A stretch of 64,000 bases of DNA, from assembly GCF_052857255.1 (NCBI RefSeq), contig NC_135497.1, positions 181,813,594 through 181,877,593 of the forward strand, written 5' to 3'. The position numbers and the translations under genes are program-made. This DNA comes from Amblyomma americanum (lineage: Eukaryota > Arthropoda > Arachnida > Ixodida > Ixodidae). Of this stretch, positions 23,331-34,844 are shown piece after piece; the stretch's first letter is position 1, and every line of letters begins with the position of its first letter. The notes beneath the pieces are model-generated. The model was not told the DNA's origin and searched no databases. It worked only from the letters and a program-made list of their open reading frames with translations.

Positions 23331-26110
23331 ACGCCGACGACGACAGACAACATCCTACTACGACGGGAAACCCAGCAGGAACGGGCGCTTAACAGCTGTC
23401 GCTGTAAAAACAAAAATGAAACAAAGGTACCGCCGCCACACGCATTTTTAAAGAACGAAATGCGGTGACGTATATTTTTGCCCCAAATCTATGGGGGTAA
23501 TAGGCCGCACCGTCGTTCACTTCAAATATTTTTACCACGAAGTAATATTCCGTACTGACGCCCCTAGTTTCAACTGAGTGGCGGGGAAAAAAAAATGTCG
23601 CATTTCTGAAGCTCAACTTCTCAGTAACAGACGCGTTTTTTTGCTGCGAAACAAACATCAACAGAGCCACTTTTGCTAGACGGAGTTGTCCACGCAGCGA
23701 ACCCTGGCCGAAACGCGCACAGTGCGACTAGAGGCGCGAGCCGACCGACAGAAAAAGCGCTTCATCGGCAGAGGTTAACGAACTCCGGTCGGCCCAGCAC
23801 CGGCGGCAGATTGTCGACGGGCACGTGGAACGCGTCAAGCGAAAAGCGGCGCCATCACGTCTGGAAGCTGGGCGCCAATCACACTCGACGCGGCCAATGT
23901 CGGCGCTGAAAACAGAATGCAGATCGAGCTTTTAATACCTCGCCATGACGGAGCGGCCGCTCGGCGAGAAGGCAGGCAGGCATAAAGAAAGAAAGCGCGC
24001 GCTGGCCGCCAAAAGAGGAGGAAGCCACAAACAGCTTTCGGACGCGCGTAGGCCCGGAGAGCAAACATGGCGCGCATCCGGGCGCTCCATCCGGGTCAAA
24101 CACAAGGGGCCAATGGAATGAATCCAAATAACAGGGGCCGAAGAAAGGCGCCCCCTCTCGGCGCGGATAACAATGCATGCCCTAATGACGAACGCCACCA
24201 GGAACCTGTTTCGGCGGCCGTCCCTGCCGCGGAGCAGCTCTCGCCGCCGCGGATGATGAGGTCGGAGCGAGCCCGCCGCTGCGCGAGGCGGGAACGCCGC
24301 GTTCGGGGCCCCGACTTCACGACATTCCCGCCGGTGTCCGGGCCGAGGAAAATGTGGCCGCCACTAACGGAGCCACGCGTCGGCTGAACGGTCACACGCG
24401 GTGCCGACGGAGTCTTCCACGCCTCTCAGCAGACAGTCGGACACTTGACCAAAAGAAGCATCCACGGAGTTAATAAAGGCTCTGCCGCCAAGCTGCGCGC
24501 GTGCTTTTCGTGTCAGCCGCTTCTACCCGCGGCTGCAAACAACTTCCATTTCTTGCCGCGCCATGAAATTGAATGCCACCACAACTACGCGACACACCTT
24601 ACAGCTGGCTGAAACTGGGCCAGCATATATGGCGGTTGTACCTACTCCGTCCTATTCCGTTTTTGTCGCCCCCAGCAGGGGTGACTATCCGAGAAGCGCC
24701 GTCCACCACAGAACGCGTCGAGTTGCCATTCGCGGTCGAGGGAGAACCGGCGAAATAAGCTTGTGGTCCAGACGGGGGCTTCTAATGCCACCTCCGCACA
24801 ATGGCTGGGCTGTAGGCACGCCCTACGCGGCATGTGAAGGACAGTAAATGGAAGTAGTGCATGCACAGCCACGACAGAAAAGGGGGAGACGATGTTGCGC
24901 TTGAGGTTCGATGTTCATTGGACAGAAAAAAAAAAGGAAAGGTTTCGCCATTTGCCGAACAGCATGTGTTACCGTTTTCGTACAAAGGGCCCTTTCACGT
25001 CAAAATTTCTCCATCTCCTTCGACCTCCGTCAAATGAACCACCTTGCCCAATATATGCGACCGGCAAGCCAACAAGCCGAACGGAGCATCATAAGGCACT
25101 TGACTACATGTGTAGACAGCCACTGAGGGACAACCAGCAAAAACCTTCCCAAGGTTGCAATCACAGGCGACAGCTGTCCGAGATGAGCACAATCTTTGCA
25201 CCCCAGCCAGTTATCGATCGTCGTCAGCAAGACTAAAATAACAGAACGGAGTGATAGCACGAATCGATTGCCAGAAACCAATTCAGTTAGGCTTGCGCAA
25301 GAGAGTCCACAAGTTCCTAGTTATGGTGCTCGCAATGCTCTAAAGAGAAGACAATATAGCAGAACAACGGCACACGAAAGGGGCAGCTCAAATCCTTAGG
25401 CAAGAACAACGCTACCTCCCTTGGTACAGCAGCAGGGACGTGTCATTACGACAGCGATGTGGTAACTGCTGGAAGAAACCTGGCCCCGAGATAAACATAC
25501 CCCGCAAACCGAGACAGCCTTTCTTTTTCACAGTATGATGCATAAAGCGTTATTGTGCAAGAACACTGCGTCAGACTGCCTCTTTCGCGAAAGTGTGCAC
25601 ACGCAAGCGAATCCCCAACCCAGTTAAGCGTTTTAATAATATAAGACGCCTCGCACTGCTTTCATTTTTCGTTAATGTAACGGAGAAGGCAGCGTTTACG
25701 TTGCGCAAGCTAGTACGTCCTCGAAACAGGGCTGCAATATCGGGCAGACTTGAACCCCTGCCGTGAAATTAGCCACAACGATGAGCAGAACGCTGAGGGA
25801 GTTCAATTCCTCGGTGGTCCGTCAGCCAGCGAAAAAAAAATGGACACAGTCAGCTGGTTCCATACACATCTTCAGCCGTTTCAAGCTAGGGGCAACATGA
25901 ATGTTGCTTCCGCGTCTGCTGCTGCCGCGAAGATAACTCGTTGCGAGACACATGCGTCACAGTTACCCCCGGTGCAAGCTCAAAGACTGGTCGCGTGGCA
26001 GACAAACCGCACAATCGTAGCATGCAAACAAATGAGCTTTCTTCTAGAGAGCCAGCTGTTATGACCGGACCACTTTTCACCCCGAGATCTGCATTCGTCG
26101 CCTGGATAAA
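23331..26110. other. Non-coding stretch, GC-rich at 23700-24400
   Basis: No gene recognised. 23700-24400 is a GC-rich block with multi-frame openness on both strands, which could be a promoter region or simply compositional. Confidence 0.5.
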
Positions 26111-26240
26111 ATGACGTCATCATATAAGGTCAGTTTAATGCTTCATGCGAATGATGACAGTGTATCATTGAGCTTGTTATGAGATTTGATGACGTCATAT
26201 CATGCGGGCGACGAAGCACATTAATGGGTCATATGACCCA
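26111..26240. promoter_or_regulatory. Two palindromic CRE sites and a 16-bp palindrome
   Basis: ATGACGTCAT occurs at 26111-26120 and again at 26189-26198, both perfect CREB/ATF-type CRE palindromes. A perfect 16-bp palindrome, TGGGTCATATGACCCA, follows at 26225-26240 and extends imperfectly outward (ttaa...ctaa). TGGGTCA/TGACCCA half-sites inverted without a spacer resemble nuclear-receptor half-sites. The cluster could be an enhancer or part of an unrecognised repeat. Function is inferred from motif identity only. Confidence 0.3.
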
Positions 26241-26342
26241 CTAATGAGTAGGTCACAAAACTTCACAAAACATAACGACAGCTAAATAGGCTATCTCTTC
26301 CACATCAGCCCTGCACACACAGCCGACGCCGAAACTCGTATC

Positions 26343-26818
26343 ATATTACGTGATGAATCATGAGAGGGTAGCGCAAAAACGACACAAAACACAGGGAGCG
26401 AATGAAGCCCTAAGGCAAAAAATAAGTACTTTTTTTTTTTCACCTGCCGGGTTAACAATATAGTGAGGCCAAAGGGCGGTGTCAAGTAAACAATAAAAGG
26501 CATAGCAAGCGAGCATGAAAAAGCTCTAAAAACAGCGAGGCAAAAGCAAAGTCACATTTTAATACCAGATTATTAAAGCTTATACAATATTTAGGAAGGC
26601 CAACAAATAACGCGGCTAAACAGTAAAAACAAGAATAAACCGTAATCAGGAGGCAATCCGAAAAGAGCTCAAATTCGCTATAACCATCAAAGTAAAGGCG
26701 GAGTCAAACAGGTAGAAGGGACCATCGTTTTCTGTGCTCCGTGTCGTTTTTGCGCTGCCCTCTTATTAGTCAAGTATGAAGCAACAAGCTCAAACACAAA
26801 GCTTAATATTACGTGATG
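26343..26818. mobile_element. Unclassified 450-bp unit between 13-bp direct repeats
   Basis: The 13-mer atattacgtgatg occurs at 26343-26355 and 26806-26818, as expected for a target-site duplication around an insert of 450 bp. Near its ends the insert carries an inverted repeat: 'gagggtagcgcaaaaacgac' (about 26363-26382) and the reverse complement of a near match at about 26743-26764. A 13-bp duplication favours LINE-type insertion, whereas inverted ends favour a DNA transposon, so the class is unclear; an inverted nested insertion could explain both. The interior is A-rich and non-coding. It sits 41 bp upstream of the candidate exon at 26859. Confidence 0.55.
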
Positions 26819-26858
26819 GCCAAAGTTTCCCTCATCCTTCTTTTTTCCGCTCCGAAAG

Positions 26859-26995
26859 ATAGGACCGAGGTGAACTCCTCCGAGGGCGGCGGATCTGTTT
26901 GCCGGGGTCCCCCATCTACGTTACGCGCAGCCCAGGAGCTGAGGGGCCTTCAGTACCGTCAGTACGAGTGGAACGCGCTCCAGCAACGCGCAGGG
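26859..26995 (+). CDS. Candidate internal coding exon, function unknown
   Basis: The preceding 40 bp are pyrimidine-rich ('ccctcatccttcttttttcc') and end in an AG at 26857-26858. The exon would end at 26995 before GTGAGC. Only one frame is open (codons from 26861; the other two hit stops at once), giving 45 complete codons, entering after the first base of a codon and leaving on a codon boundary. About three quarters of third positions are G or C. The C-terminal half reads ELRGLQYRQYEWNALQQRA, which looks like an amphipathic helix or coiled coil. I do not recognise the protein. Alternatively an ATG at 26816 in good context opens the same frame, making a first exon or a 64-aa frame ending at 27010. 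No partner exon was identified. Confidence 0.4.
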
Positions 26996-28076
26996 GTGAG
27001 CCGACGCTGAGGCCGCGCCATTCACCTGGAGCGCGGGGGGGGGGGGGGGGGGGGGCTCAACTACGGCGGGGAGGCCACGCGGAAAGCGCGCCAGACGGCT
27101 CTGGCTCGGGAAGTGCGCTCAGTGGAGACTGGCGTGACACGTCCGCACTCTGACAGGCTCCGTCGACAGCCGGCGAAAGCTGGGGAATCTGCTCTGCAAC
27201 CGGCTATGCGACTTCATGCAGTCACGCCCGGCGGCAAAGGCGCGACGCAAGCGTTGTAAAACTTCAGCTGACCGGACTGAGACTGCCCAGGACACCTAAT
27301 GATCGCCCGAACCTTTGTCCGAGAACCGAACAAAATGCAATGCGGCGACGATCAGCAGACCGACGTTCACGTCCTCAAGTACCGCCGCTCACTGTGTGAA
27401 GGAAGCATCCTGAGCTTTCATAGCAACCATAACTTCAACAACAATTCGCTTCGCATCGTGCTGGACTATAAAGCTGTGGGTGTTCCATTATAGTGACAAA
27501 ACCTACAGCCATGACACTTCATTGCGGCTAGTCTCAAGGTTAGCATACGGAGCGCTATGGCATGAGGCCGGCGTCTCCGAGCAAAGGTCTCACAAAACAG
27601 GCCCCACACCAGCGCCAGCGATGGGGCCCCAAAGCAAGACGCCTCGGCTGGAGCTGGTCTCGGCATTGCGAAGAGACAAAGCGCGAAAGCAAGGCTGCAC
27701 GCGGTAGCGGGTAACATTGGCTCCAAAACCGGGATCTATCTCGGAACGTTACATAAAGCGCGAAGATAGCGATCTCTGCCGGAACTTGCAATCACGGCTA
27801 CCCGGCTGAGTGTTACAGCGCGGGAGGCACATTTTTGTCCACAATGGCCCAAACGGCGCTGGCTCGCAACCGTACGCCCTTCACGGACAGCTGCTACGCA
27901 CACAATATCACGGCGTGGCCGGCGCAAGCAGGCCTGGAAATAGAATGATGGCAGGACTCCTTATGTAAAAGCCTGGACACAAAGACGAAGGTGTCAGCTC
28001 GACCGGCAAAGGATTGGACGTGGGCGGAAGGCAAACGCGCGATGCTGTCGAGCAGCGCACTGCGGCTCCGAGGATA
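26996..28076. other. Non-coding stretch with a poly-G tract
   Basis: If 26859-26995 is an exon, this is the start of its intron. Apart from the G tract at 27035-27055, nothing is recognised. Confidence 0.5.
27035..27055. repeat. Poly-G tract, 21 nt
   Basis: An uninterrupted G run 40 bp downstream of the candidate donor site. G runs near donors can act as intronic splicing enhancers in animals, but this one is unusually long. Confidence 0.95.
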
Positions 28077-28347
28077 TATAGTCGGATACAACTCAAGAAC
28101 GAAGCGGCAAATGCCCCTCAAAGGAAGCCCTCCAGCCAGTGGCGTCGACTGATTCTCATGACGTCGAGGTTAATCCCCTTGGAGCTGCTATAGCGTGACA
28201 CCGCGGGGGGTGGCAGATTCTGAAGGGGGATTGGACACGGCTTAACCGGATTAGCCGCGGCGTCATGAAAATCGGTCGACGCCATTGGCTGCAGGGGCTC
28301 CTTTGATGGGCATTTGCCGCTTCGTTCTTGAGTTGCATCCGACTATA
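28077..28347. mobile_element. MITE, copy 1 (terminal 'tatagtcggatacaactc')
   Basis: The left end, 28077-28130, reads 'tatagtcggatac' followed by 'actcaagaacgaagcggc'. The right end, 28294-28347, is its near-perfect reverse complement. The terminal inverted repeats are about 54 bp, the total is 271 bp, and there is no coding capacity. Subterminal parts also pair ('gttaatccc' against 'ggattagccg'). TA lies at both outer edges, compatible with a TA duplication, but the ends are AT-rich and the exact border is uncertain. A second copy is at 37996-38241. Confidence 0.82.
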
Positions 28348-31209
28348 GCGGCTGCGCAGACTCGCACTGAGTCCGTGGCATCGCGCTGTGCTCTGCCCAC
28401 ACGCAGACGCCAACAAGCTGATGAGAGCGTTTCAAAACGAACAATACGAGGGCACGATGGGTGTCTTTGACAGGGCAGAATATCTCAGAAGATGACATCC
28501 GAACAAAGCATGCTCCGCATTCATTATATGCCGCACAGGCAGCCAAGATGATTCGTCCTTTGGCGCACCACTAACCACGGGAACTTTGAGAGCAAGGACC
28601 GCGGGGACACAAAATACTGCCAATCGCAGTACATTAAACGAACAAATGGAAACCGGCGGTACAAGAGGATGAGTATACAGCTACCATCGGAGGCGTCACC
28701 AGCGGCCCTCCAGTACGGCGTTTAGAATGCAGTTCCGAAATCCCACGTGTGTTCGATATTCAAAGCGCTCTAGACCCGATGCACAACACTGGTTTTAATT
28801 CACGACACGGCGCACCAGGAATGGAGTCGACACGTTTCGTTGGGCCAGCTGGAAAATGGCGGCAGCCTGACGGCGTCGAAAGGCCCAGGATCGCATTTTG
28901 GAGTGTCCACAAAGTGGAACTGCCCACTTCGATCCGCACCGATTGCTCGGAGTAACAAGTGCGGGGGCGACGGCTGCGCAACGACCGCTCACCCGTCCTT
29001 ACAGTTAACGCCATCTCGGCAGGGACTGCGCTTGACACAGCGTCAATAACATCAAGGCAAAAGTGAGTATTACAAAACAAAATGTGAGCTGCACTGTGAA
29101 CACTTACGATCTATATCTCGAAAGCAGAAGTACGCGGCTGAGTCTGATCTTAAGGGGGTTGGTAGCATCTACGCAACTGACGCGATCGGAGACGGCCGAG
29201 GAAGCGTGTGCCGTTTTTCGGAGCAAGAGAACGAGCCGAGTTGTAAGTCACGCTTAAATGATTTTTGTTTTGTTTTCTTCTCGAAATGAGACAAATTAAC
29301 CTAAACGCACACACAAAAAAACAGCCAAAGTTGATTATCCGCACAAACGATGGCGCTGTTCAAGCTGTTATATTATACGCTTTACATATTAGTTAATGTC
29401 TACACCACGGTGTAACGAAGAAGTATGAACATCAGCATGTAAACATCGCGTTTGGCAGTTTCCGATGCCAAACTCTGGATTTGCCCTATAGTTTAGTTCA
29501 GAAAACCTTCATCTACAGTTGTTTTCAAGCTCTGTGTATGAAAATAATGCTTTAAAATTATTACGCTGTGAATACAGCAAAAAAACAATTACAACATTCA
29601 TAGTGTGGAATCAGGGGCACTGTAAATGCGAATGGCAGGATTCTATCGCGAGCGTTGACCTGACGGCCTTCTTACCCACACACTTCGGCAGCGGAAAAGT
29701 AAACTAGCTAGAATGTATGGGATCCTGAATATATTTTACTTCCCCGTAGCCTTCTAAATTCATCGGTGGTAGCGAAATGGCAGACGCGTACAGGACGCAA
29801 AACGACAGGTCAGTGGCTATAGTATTGCCGCTTCCCGTCTACCTGATATTGCGCTTGTGATAATTAAGTGGGAAGGATATTGCCACCTAGCCCAAGGCTA
29901 CTAGAACAAGTCAACGTTGACCTAGCCAAGCTACACGGTTTAACTCGTTCACTGTAGTAGAGGCACATCCTTGCTTCATCGGAGACGGGGCTCATGATCC
30001 CGTCGTTATCGTCGTCTTGTGGGTTCGGGTCCTCCTCATGTCCTTCGCAGTCGACGAGAAAGTAGCAGAGGGGAAGGAATAAATGAAACCACGCTCCAAG
30101 CAGTCCGACCTATGAAGATCAAAGCGATACAGAAGGCTCTCACGAGTGGATTTGGCTCATCTTGATCCGTAAGTCAACAGGATCTGGCTCATCTTTTATT
30201 TGACATCAGATTTGCGCGCAGTTTTTTTTCGGCGCTACTCGGCACATTTCGTTCTCACAGCTTTGGTAAAAGTAAGATCTACGGACGAGCTGTCCAATAC
30301 AACAAAACTTGACTTAGTTTCTGTTTAAGGGTTTGCCTCATTTCGAAAAATCACTCATATCTGGGCAGGTCCACTTCGTGGACGCTTACAGAGTACGGCC
30401 CCAGGAAGATATACACCCTCTAGCCGCAGTGAATCCGAGACCAGCCGCAGGAAGCGAGTTAGCAAACTTCATCTTATCTTCTGCCCATGCAAGTTCCATG
30501 CTGCAGGTGTACACCTCCTACCTCTGCTCAAGAGTTCTATCCGAACCAAGCCTGCGAGAAGGCAAGCAGAACTTTAGTTTGGGGCTGGTTAAGTTTCTGA
30601 CGCAAGAAACTTGGCGACGTAAAAAAAAAAAAAAACACGCACGTGACTGGCGCTAGTCCTGTTTACCTTTTTTGCTCTGATACAGCGTCCGCCCCGAAGT
30701 AGGTAAGGTATAAAAAGTGCAAGACGCTGGAGCAGTACACACGACGCTCCAACATATTCATTCCGTGGCACATCGCCCGCTATACCACCAAGGAGAATGC
30801 ACTGCACTGAAGGGAGTACTCGAGCGCAGCCCCGCTTGTCCTTTATTCAGGCCAACGAATAAACGACAGCAGCTCCTCTCGGCGCTGTTTGTCTTGTGTC
30901 CTTGTGCGAGGCGACAAGGTTAATATGGGCGTTTTGCTCGGATGATAGGAATCGGCCGAAAGGCTCACGGCTACACAGCATACAATCAGCCACGGGAGAA
31001 TGAGTTCATCGCCGCAAACGCTGATGCGCGAATTGCGGCCAAAAAAAAAAAAAGGCCTTTCGCAGGTGCCATCGAGAGGCGCAAGCGTAAACCAACGCGT
31101 AATGATGCAATTAAGTTTGGCGATCAGCGCTCCTTCGCGCAATCTTTGCCAATTGGCTGCCCTCGTAGGGACAGCTGGGGAGCTGCTGGTCGCGCGGCGC
31201 ACCTATATA
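28348..31209. other. Non-coding stretch with weak promoter-like signals
   Basis: No gene recognised. AAAATGGCGGC at 28853-28863 resembles a YY1 site on the + strand. A TATAAAAAG box lies near 30710 without a supported gene. A short acceptor/donor pair near 30691-30709 would give only a micro-exon and is not called. Confidence 0.45.
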
Positions 31210-32153
31210 TACAGGGTGTCCCAGCTAACTTTAGCCACGGATTAAAAATATGCCGCGGCACTAAGACGACGCGACCAAACGCATGTTGCTGGCTATTGTA
31301 TGGAGCGACTCGTACTATTTTTGTATCGTGCTTAATTGCATAATTAGTCGAGATTAATTAACGAACTTCGCAAGCAACGGAGATCGGAGAAAAAGTCCAA
31401 TGAGAAACTTGTAGAACGGTCCGCGAAACGTCCGAGTGAACAGTTTCTAACTTTCCATCTATGACGTATCGGCTTCTTTTCGCTCTCTGCAGACGCCCGC
31501 GAAATACAAAAAAATACCACGTCACATGTCCACTTACGCGCCTCGATTGCAGTGCTCTCAAACGTTGCGCGTAGGAACGAACACATCATTTAGCCCGGTG
31601 TGCTGTTGCTTAAAAAAGTGACAGGGCTGCGACACAGGCGCCGGCTGCGCGATTTACGCGAGCGCAAGCGATAAGGACTGTATCTGCTCGCCGTTATCAT
31701 ACCGCTTGCCTATATCGCAGAGCCAGCTGCTGCGTCGCTGCCCTGTCACCTTTCAAGCGGCAGCACACCGGGCTGTTCGTTCCTACACAAAACGTTTGAG
31801 AGCACTGCAATCGCGGCGCGCAAGCGGGCATGTCACGTGATATTTTTTTCTCTAGCATTTCGCGACATCTGCAGTGACCGAAAAGAAGCCGATACGTAAT
31901 GGATGGAAAGTTAGAAACTGTTCAGTTGGACGTTTTGCGGACCGTTCTACAACCTTCTCATTGAACTTTTTCGCCTATCTTCGTTGCTTGCGAAGTTGCT
32001 TAATTAATCTCGACTAATTACGCAATTAAGCACAATACAAAAAATAATGTGACTTGTGCATACAATAGCCAGCAGCGTGCATTTGGTCGCGTCGTCTTAT
32101 TTTGCCCCGCAGTATCTTTAAACCCTGGTTAAAGTTAGCTGGGACACCCTGTA
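31210..32153. mobile_element. 940-bp fold-back DNA element with about 424-bp inverted arms
   Basis: The left arm (about 31212-31635) and right arm (about 31728-32151) are reverse complements over their whole length with roughly one mismatch per ten bases, separated by a loop of about 92 bp. The outer ends are 'cagggtgtcccagctaac' and its complement, and TA flanks both sides (31210-31211 and 32152-32153), fitting a TA target duplication. No transposase is encoded. A TA duplication fits the Tc1/mariner group best, but the arms are far longer than usual there, so the superfamily is left open. The single-stranded form would make a very long hairpin and is a natural source of double-stranded small RNA if transcribed. 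Confidence 0.85.
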
Positions 32154-33060
32154 TACTCCCCATTCCAATAGTTCCTCGCATCACTACCAATGCTGCGATG
32201 AGTGCAGAGGCAACGTTCTGACGCCGCGGAATGTATAGTGCCGATATAAAATACGCATACGGGCATATGGGACAGCCTGCTTTAAAGTGCGCATGCGCGA
32301 AACGCTATTTCATATCGAGCCTTAGCGTACGCTATTTCCCGTGTTTAGCGTGCTCGACTGTCGCGTATGTTCAAACATCGTTTCGAAAATGGCGCGGCCC
32401 CCTTCGAAGCGGGACCCCGGGAGTGAATTCGTCGTTGTTGCTGCCATACATGCGGCACCGGGCTTCGTCTCTTCTCGCCTATAATGAAGCGCATGAGCGA
32501 TCAATTTGCTTTATTTTTTATTTAGTGTGACGATTCTGGCTCTTTTAGTCCTAAAAGGAAGCGTCGATTTTGTTGAGAAAGTGGTTCCCGTTCTAACCAT
32601 CAGAAAACGACACTAAGCTGATCTTATCGTTCTGTCTCCGTTTGCATGTGCTGAACTAAGAGCTCGAATGCAACCAATGGCGCAACGTCCCGCAAAATGC
32701 TTGCTTTTAGCGTATGTAAGTGTACATAGGGAGATGATAAGCAGGCGTCGTCGATTTATGCTCTTTCCTAGCCATATCTGCGTACTCCGCGAGCAGACGA
32801 CACGCAGGCGGCTAAGAACACGTGTAACGCGCCCTCCTGATTGGCCGAGGTGTCTGCCTTTGGCAGTGCGGCAAGTTAGTCGTGGGATGAGTATACGTCG
32901 TGGACACCGCCAAGTAGCACAAGCACACTGGGCGAACGCCCGGCTATGTCTCGCTCGCAACGCCCCCCCCCCCCCTCCCCCCCCCTCCCACAGGGGTCAC
33001 GGGGTGGCACGGGAAAACAGGCGCTGTTCTGAAATACTCTGCTCGTACTGCCACAGTATA
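32154..33060. other. Non-coding stretch between the two fold-back elements
   Basis: No gene recognised. It includes a YY1-like 'aaaatggcgcgg' near 32387 and an interrupted C tract at 32963-32989. Confidence 0.5.
32963..32989. repeat. Interrupted poly-C tract
   Basis: C13, T, C9, T, C3. Two T interruptions suggest an older tract than the pure runs elsewhere in the window. Confidence 0.9.
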
Positions 33061-33480
33061 CAGGGTGTTTCACCTAAGACTTTACACAACTTATAAAAAT
33101 AGGCTTTTTGAGTTAGAAGAGCGCTTTCTTCGGCATAGGACTGTCGGCGCTGAAGTACATCAGAATACAGCTAAGGCGTGCTAACTAGCAGTCTGGTTAA
33201 CTAATATCGAAATGTCAGCTTTTTAACCATTACTGTCCGGCTCCTAAATTACTGAGAATATTGTAGCCCACCCTAAATAATATCCATATCAGCTTTTCAA
33301 ATTTCGAAAATGCGGTTACCCTCGGCGCTGTGGCCCAACAAATTTCGGCTATTTCGACGAGTTACGTGCACTGGAGAGGTTGCTTTGCCTGCAAGCTCCT
33401 CGAAAGCGCATGTATATATTGGCGAGATGTAGCCAGAATTTGTTGGGCCCCAGCGCCGAGGGTAACCGCATTTTCGAAAA
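33061..33480. mobile_element. Fold-back element relative, right arm mostly lost
   Basis: It starts after TA with 'cagggtgtttcacctaagac', a terminus of the same CAGGGTGT type as the element at 31212. The inner part forms an inverted repeat: 33300-33356 pairs with 33423-33480 (core 'aaaatgcggttaccctcgg' and 'gcgctgtggcccaacaa' against its complement) around a loop of about 66 bp. The outer part of the right arm (about 240 bp expected) is absent, and unrelated GC-rich sequence begins at 33481. There is no coding capacity. Confidence 0.72.
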
Positions 33481-34844
33481 GAGGTACTGCCCCGGGGGGC
33501 TGACGAGGCTGGCTCGCAGCGACCTGCGTGCGCAAAAGTGGAGAGAGTGCGCTAAGCAACCCTCGCGAAGAACGCACGCTCACCGGAAGCTGAAGCCAAT
33601 GCACAGACACAGCAAGTACGCAGACACGGCCGGCAGTGGACACGGACCCTACACCTGTGGTGACACCACCACCACCTACACCTGTGGTGACATGGAAGCG
33701 TCCGGTTTAGTAGTAACACGAGAAAGAAGGCCAAGAAAGAATGTTGGGTGGCGTCAGCTGGCATCACGAGGCTGGCGAACGAGGAAGGCGATACAGAGAC
33801 CGGATTTCTTGGCGCAGTGATAACAGCGACATGAGGATAGCGTGAATTGGATGCCAGGTGGCCGAGGGAGCCCAAGCTGGAGACCAACGAGAAGCACCTA
33901 GCCTGCAAAGAGGGCGCTTTCCGACAGAAAAGTGCCGCGAAGAAGAACGCCAGGTCCCCTGAGAAGCCCGACAGGAGCAGCGGCGGACACGCCAAGAAAA
34001 ATAAGCACAGAAAGGCTTAAAAAGTAGAAAGAAGCAAGCCAAGTTCAGTTCACAAACCATGTGTCTGGAAGAGTGTGCGGTCGGTTTTCTTACGCAAGAG
34101 CGCTGTGCACTGCGTGAAGTGCCTTTCATATTTTAGGCTTCCGTCGGAGACCGAGAAATGTTCTTGTTTTCTTACTGTATACGCGTACTACATCAAGCAT
34201 TTTTCCGGAGCCTTCACAAGGGATGCCAACTTCGTGGGTATAATCCTGCCACACGGCACTCCTTCTTCACCAGCAAAAACACGCACAGCACCGAGAATTT
34301 AAAAAAAAGAGTAAAACTTTCAAGAAAAATGCCCCGATGCGTCTAACCTGGGAGTTGGAACGCGCATTCTTCCAAACTTAGTCGTATCGGAAAATAGCCA
34401 CAGCTCCAAACCACGCTGACCAATCCCCACGACAGCTAGAGATATCAACGCGGCTTTTTTAAAAAAAAAAAACAGCTGAATCCGATCGTATCCCGTGAAA
34501 CTTGTGTGTCTAATCTGTTTTCCAAGGTCACGAGTAGACCACTATACCAAGCAATGTAAGGGCCACAAGGTGAGTGGCCACTCAAAAAAGAAATAAAACG
34601 GACGATTTAGCAGGGTGAGGCCAAATGCAAATTAGGTGCGCTCGCAATTCGGTTTCTCTTTCTGTTCGAGGCTTTAAGAGGGCAATGAGATGGCGGCGTG
34701 TTCTACATCGATTGTGCACGGATGGAGGTTGATGAAGATAGGGACATCAAATCAGAGCGCGCCCGAGAGAAGGATAGAAACATTTATATCCCGACCCTGG
34801 TCCGGGCCACCGTCTCAACTGGCAGTTAAACACGCGGGATATTC
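33481..34844. other. Non-coding stretch, nothing firm
   Basis: Near 33650-33690 'acctgtggtgacaccaccac' and 'acctacacctgtggtgac' form a short tandem and inverted arrangement. A CAAG|GTGAGT donor-like site near 34570 has an open but A/T-ended upstream frame that I do not consider coding. Confidence 0.45.
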
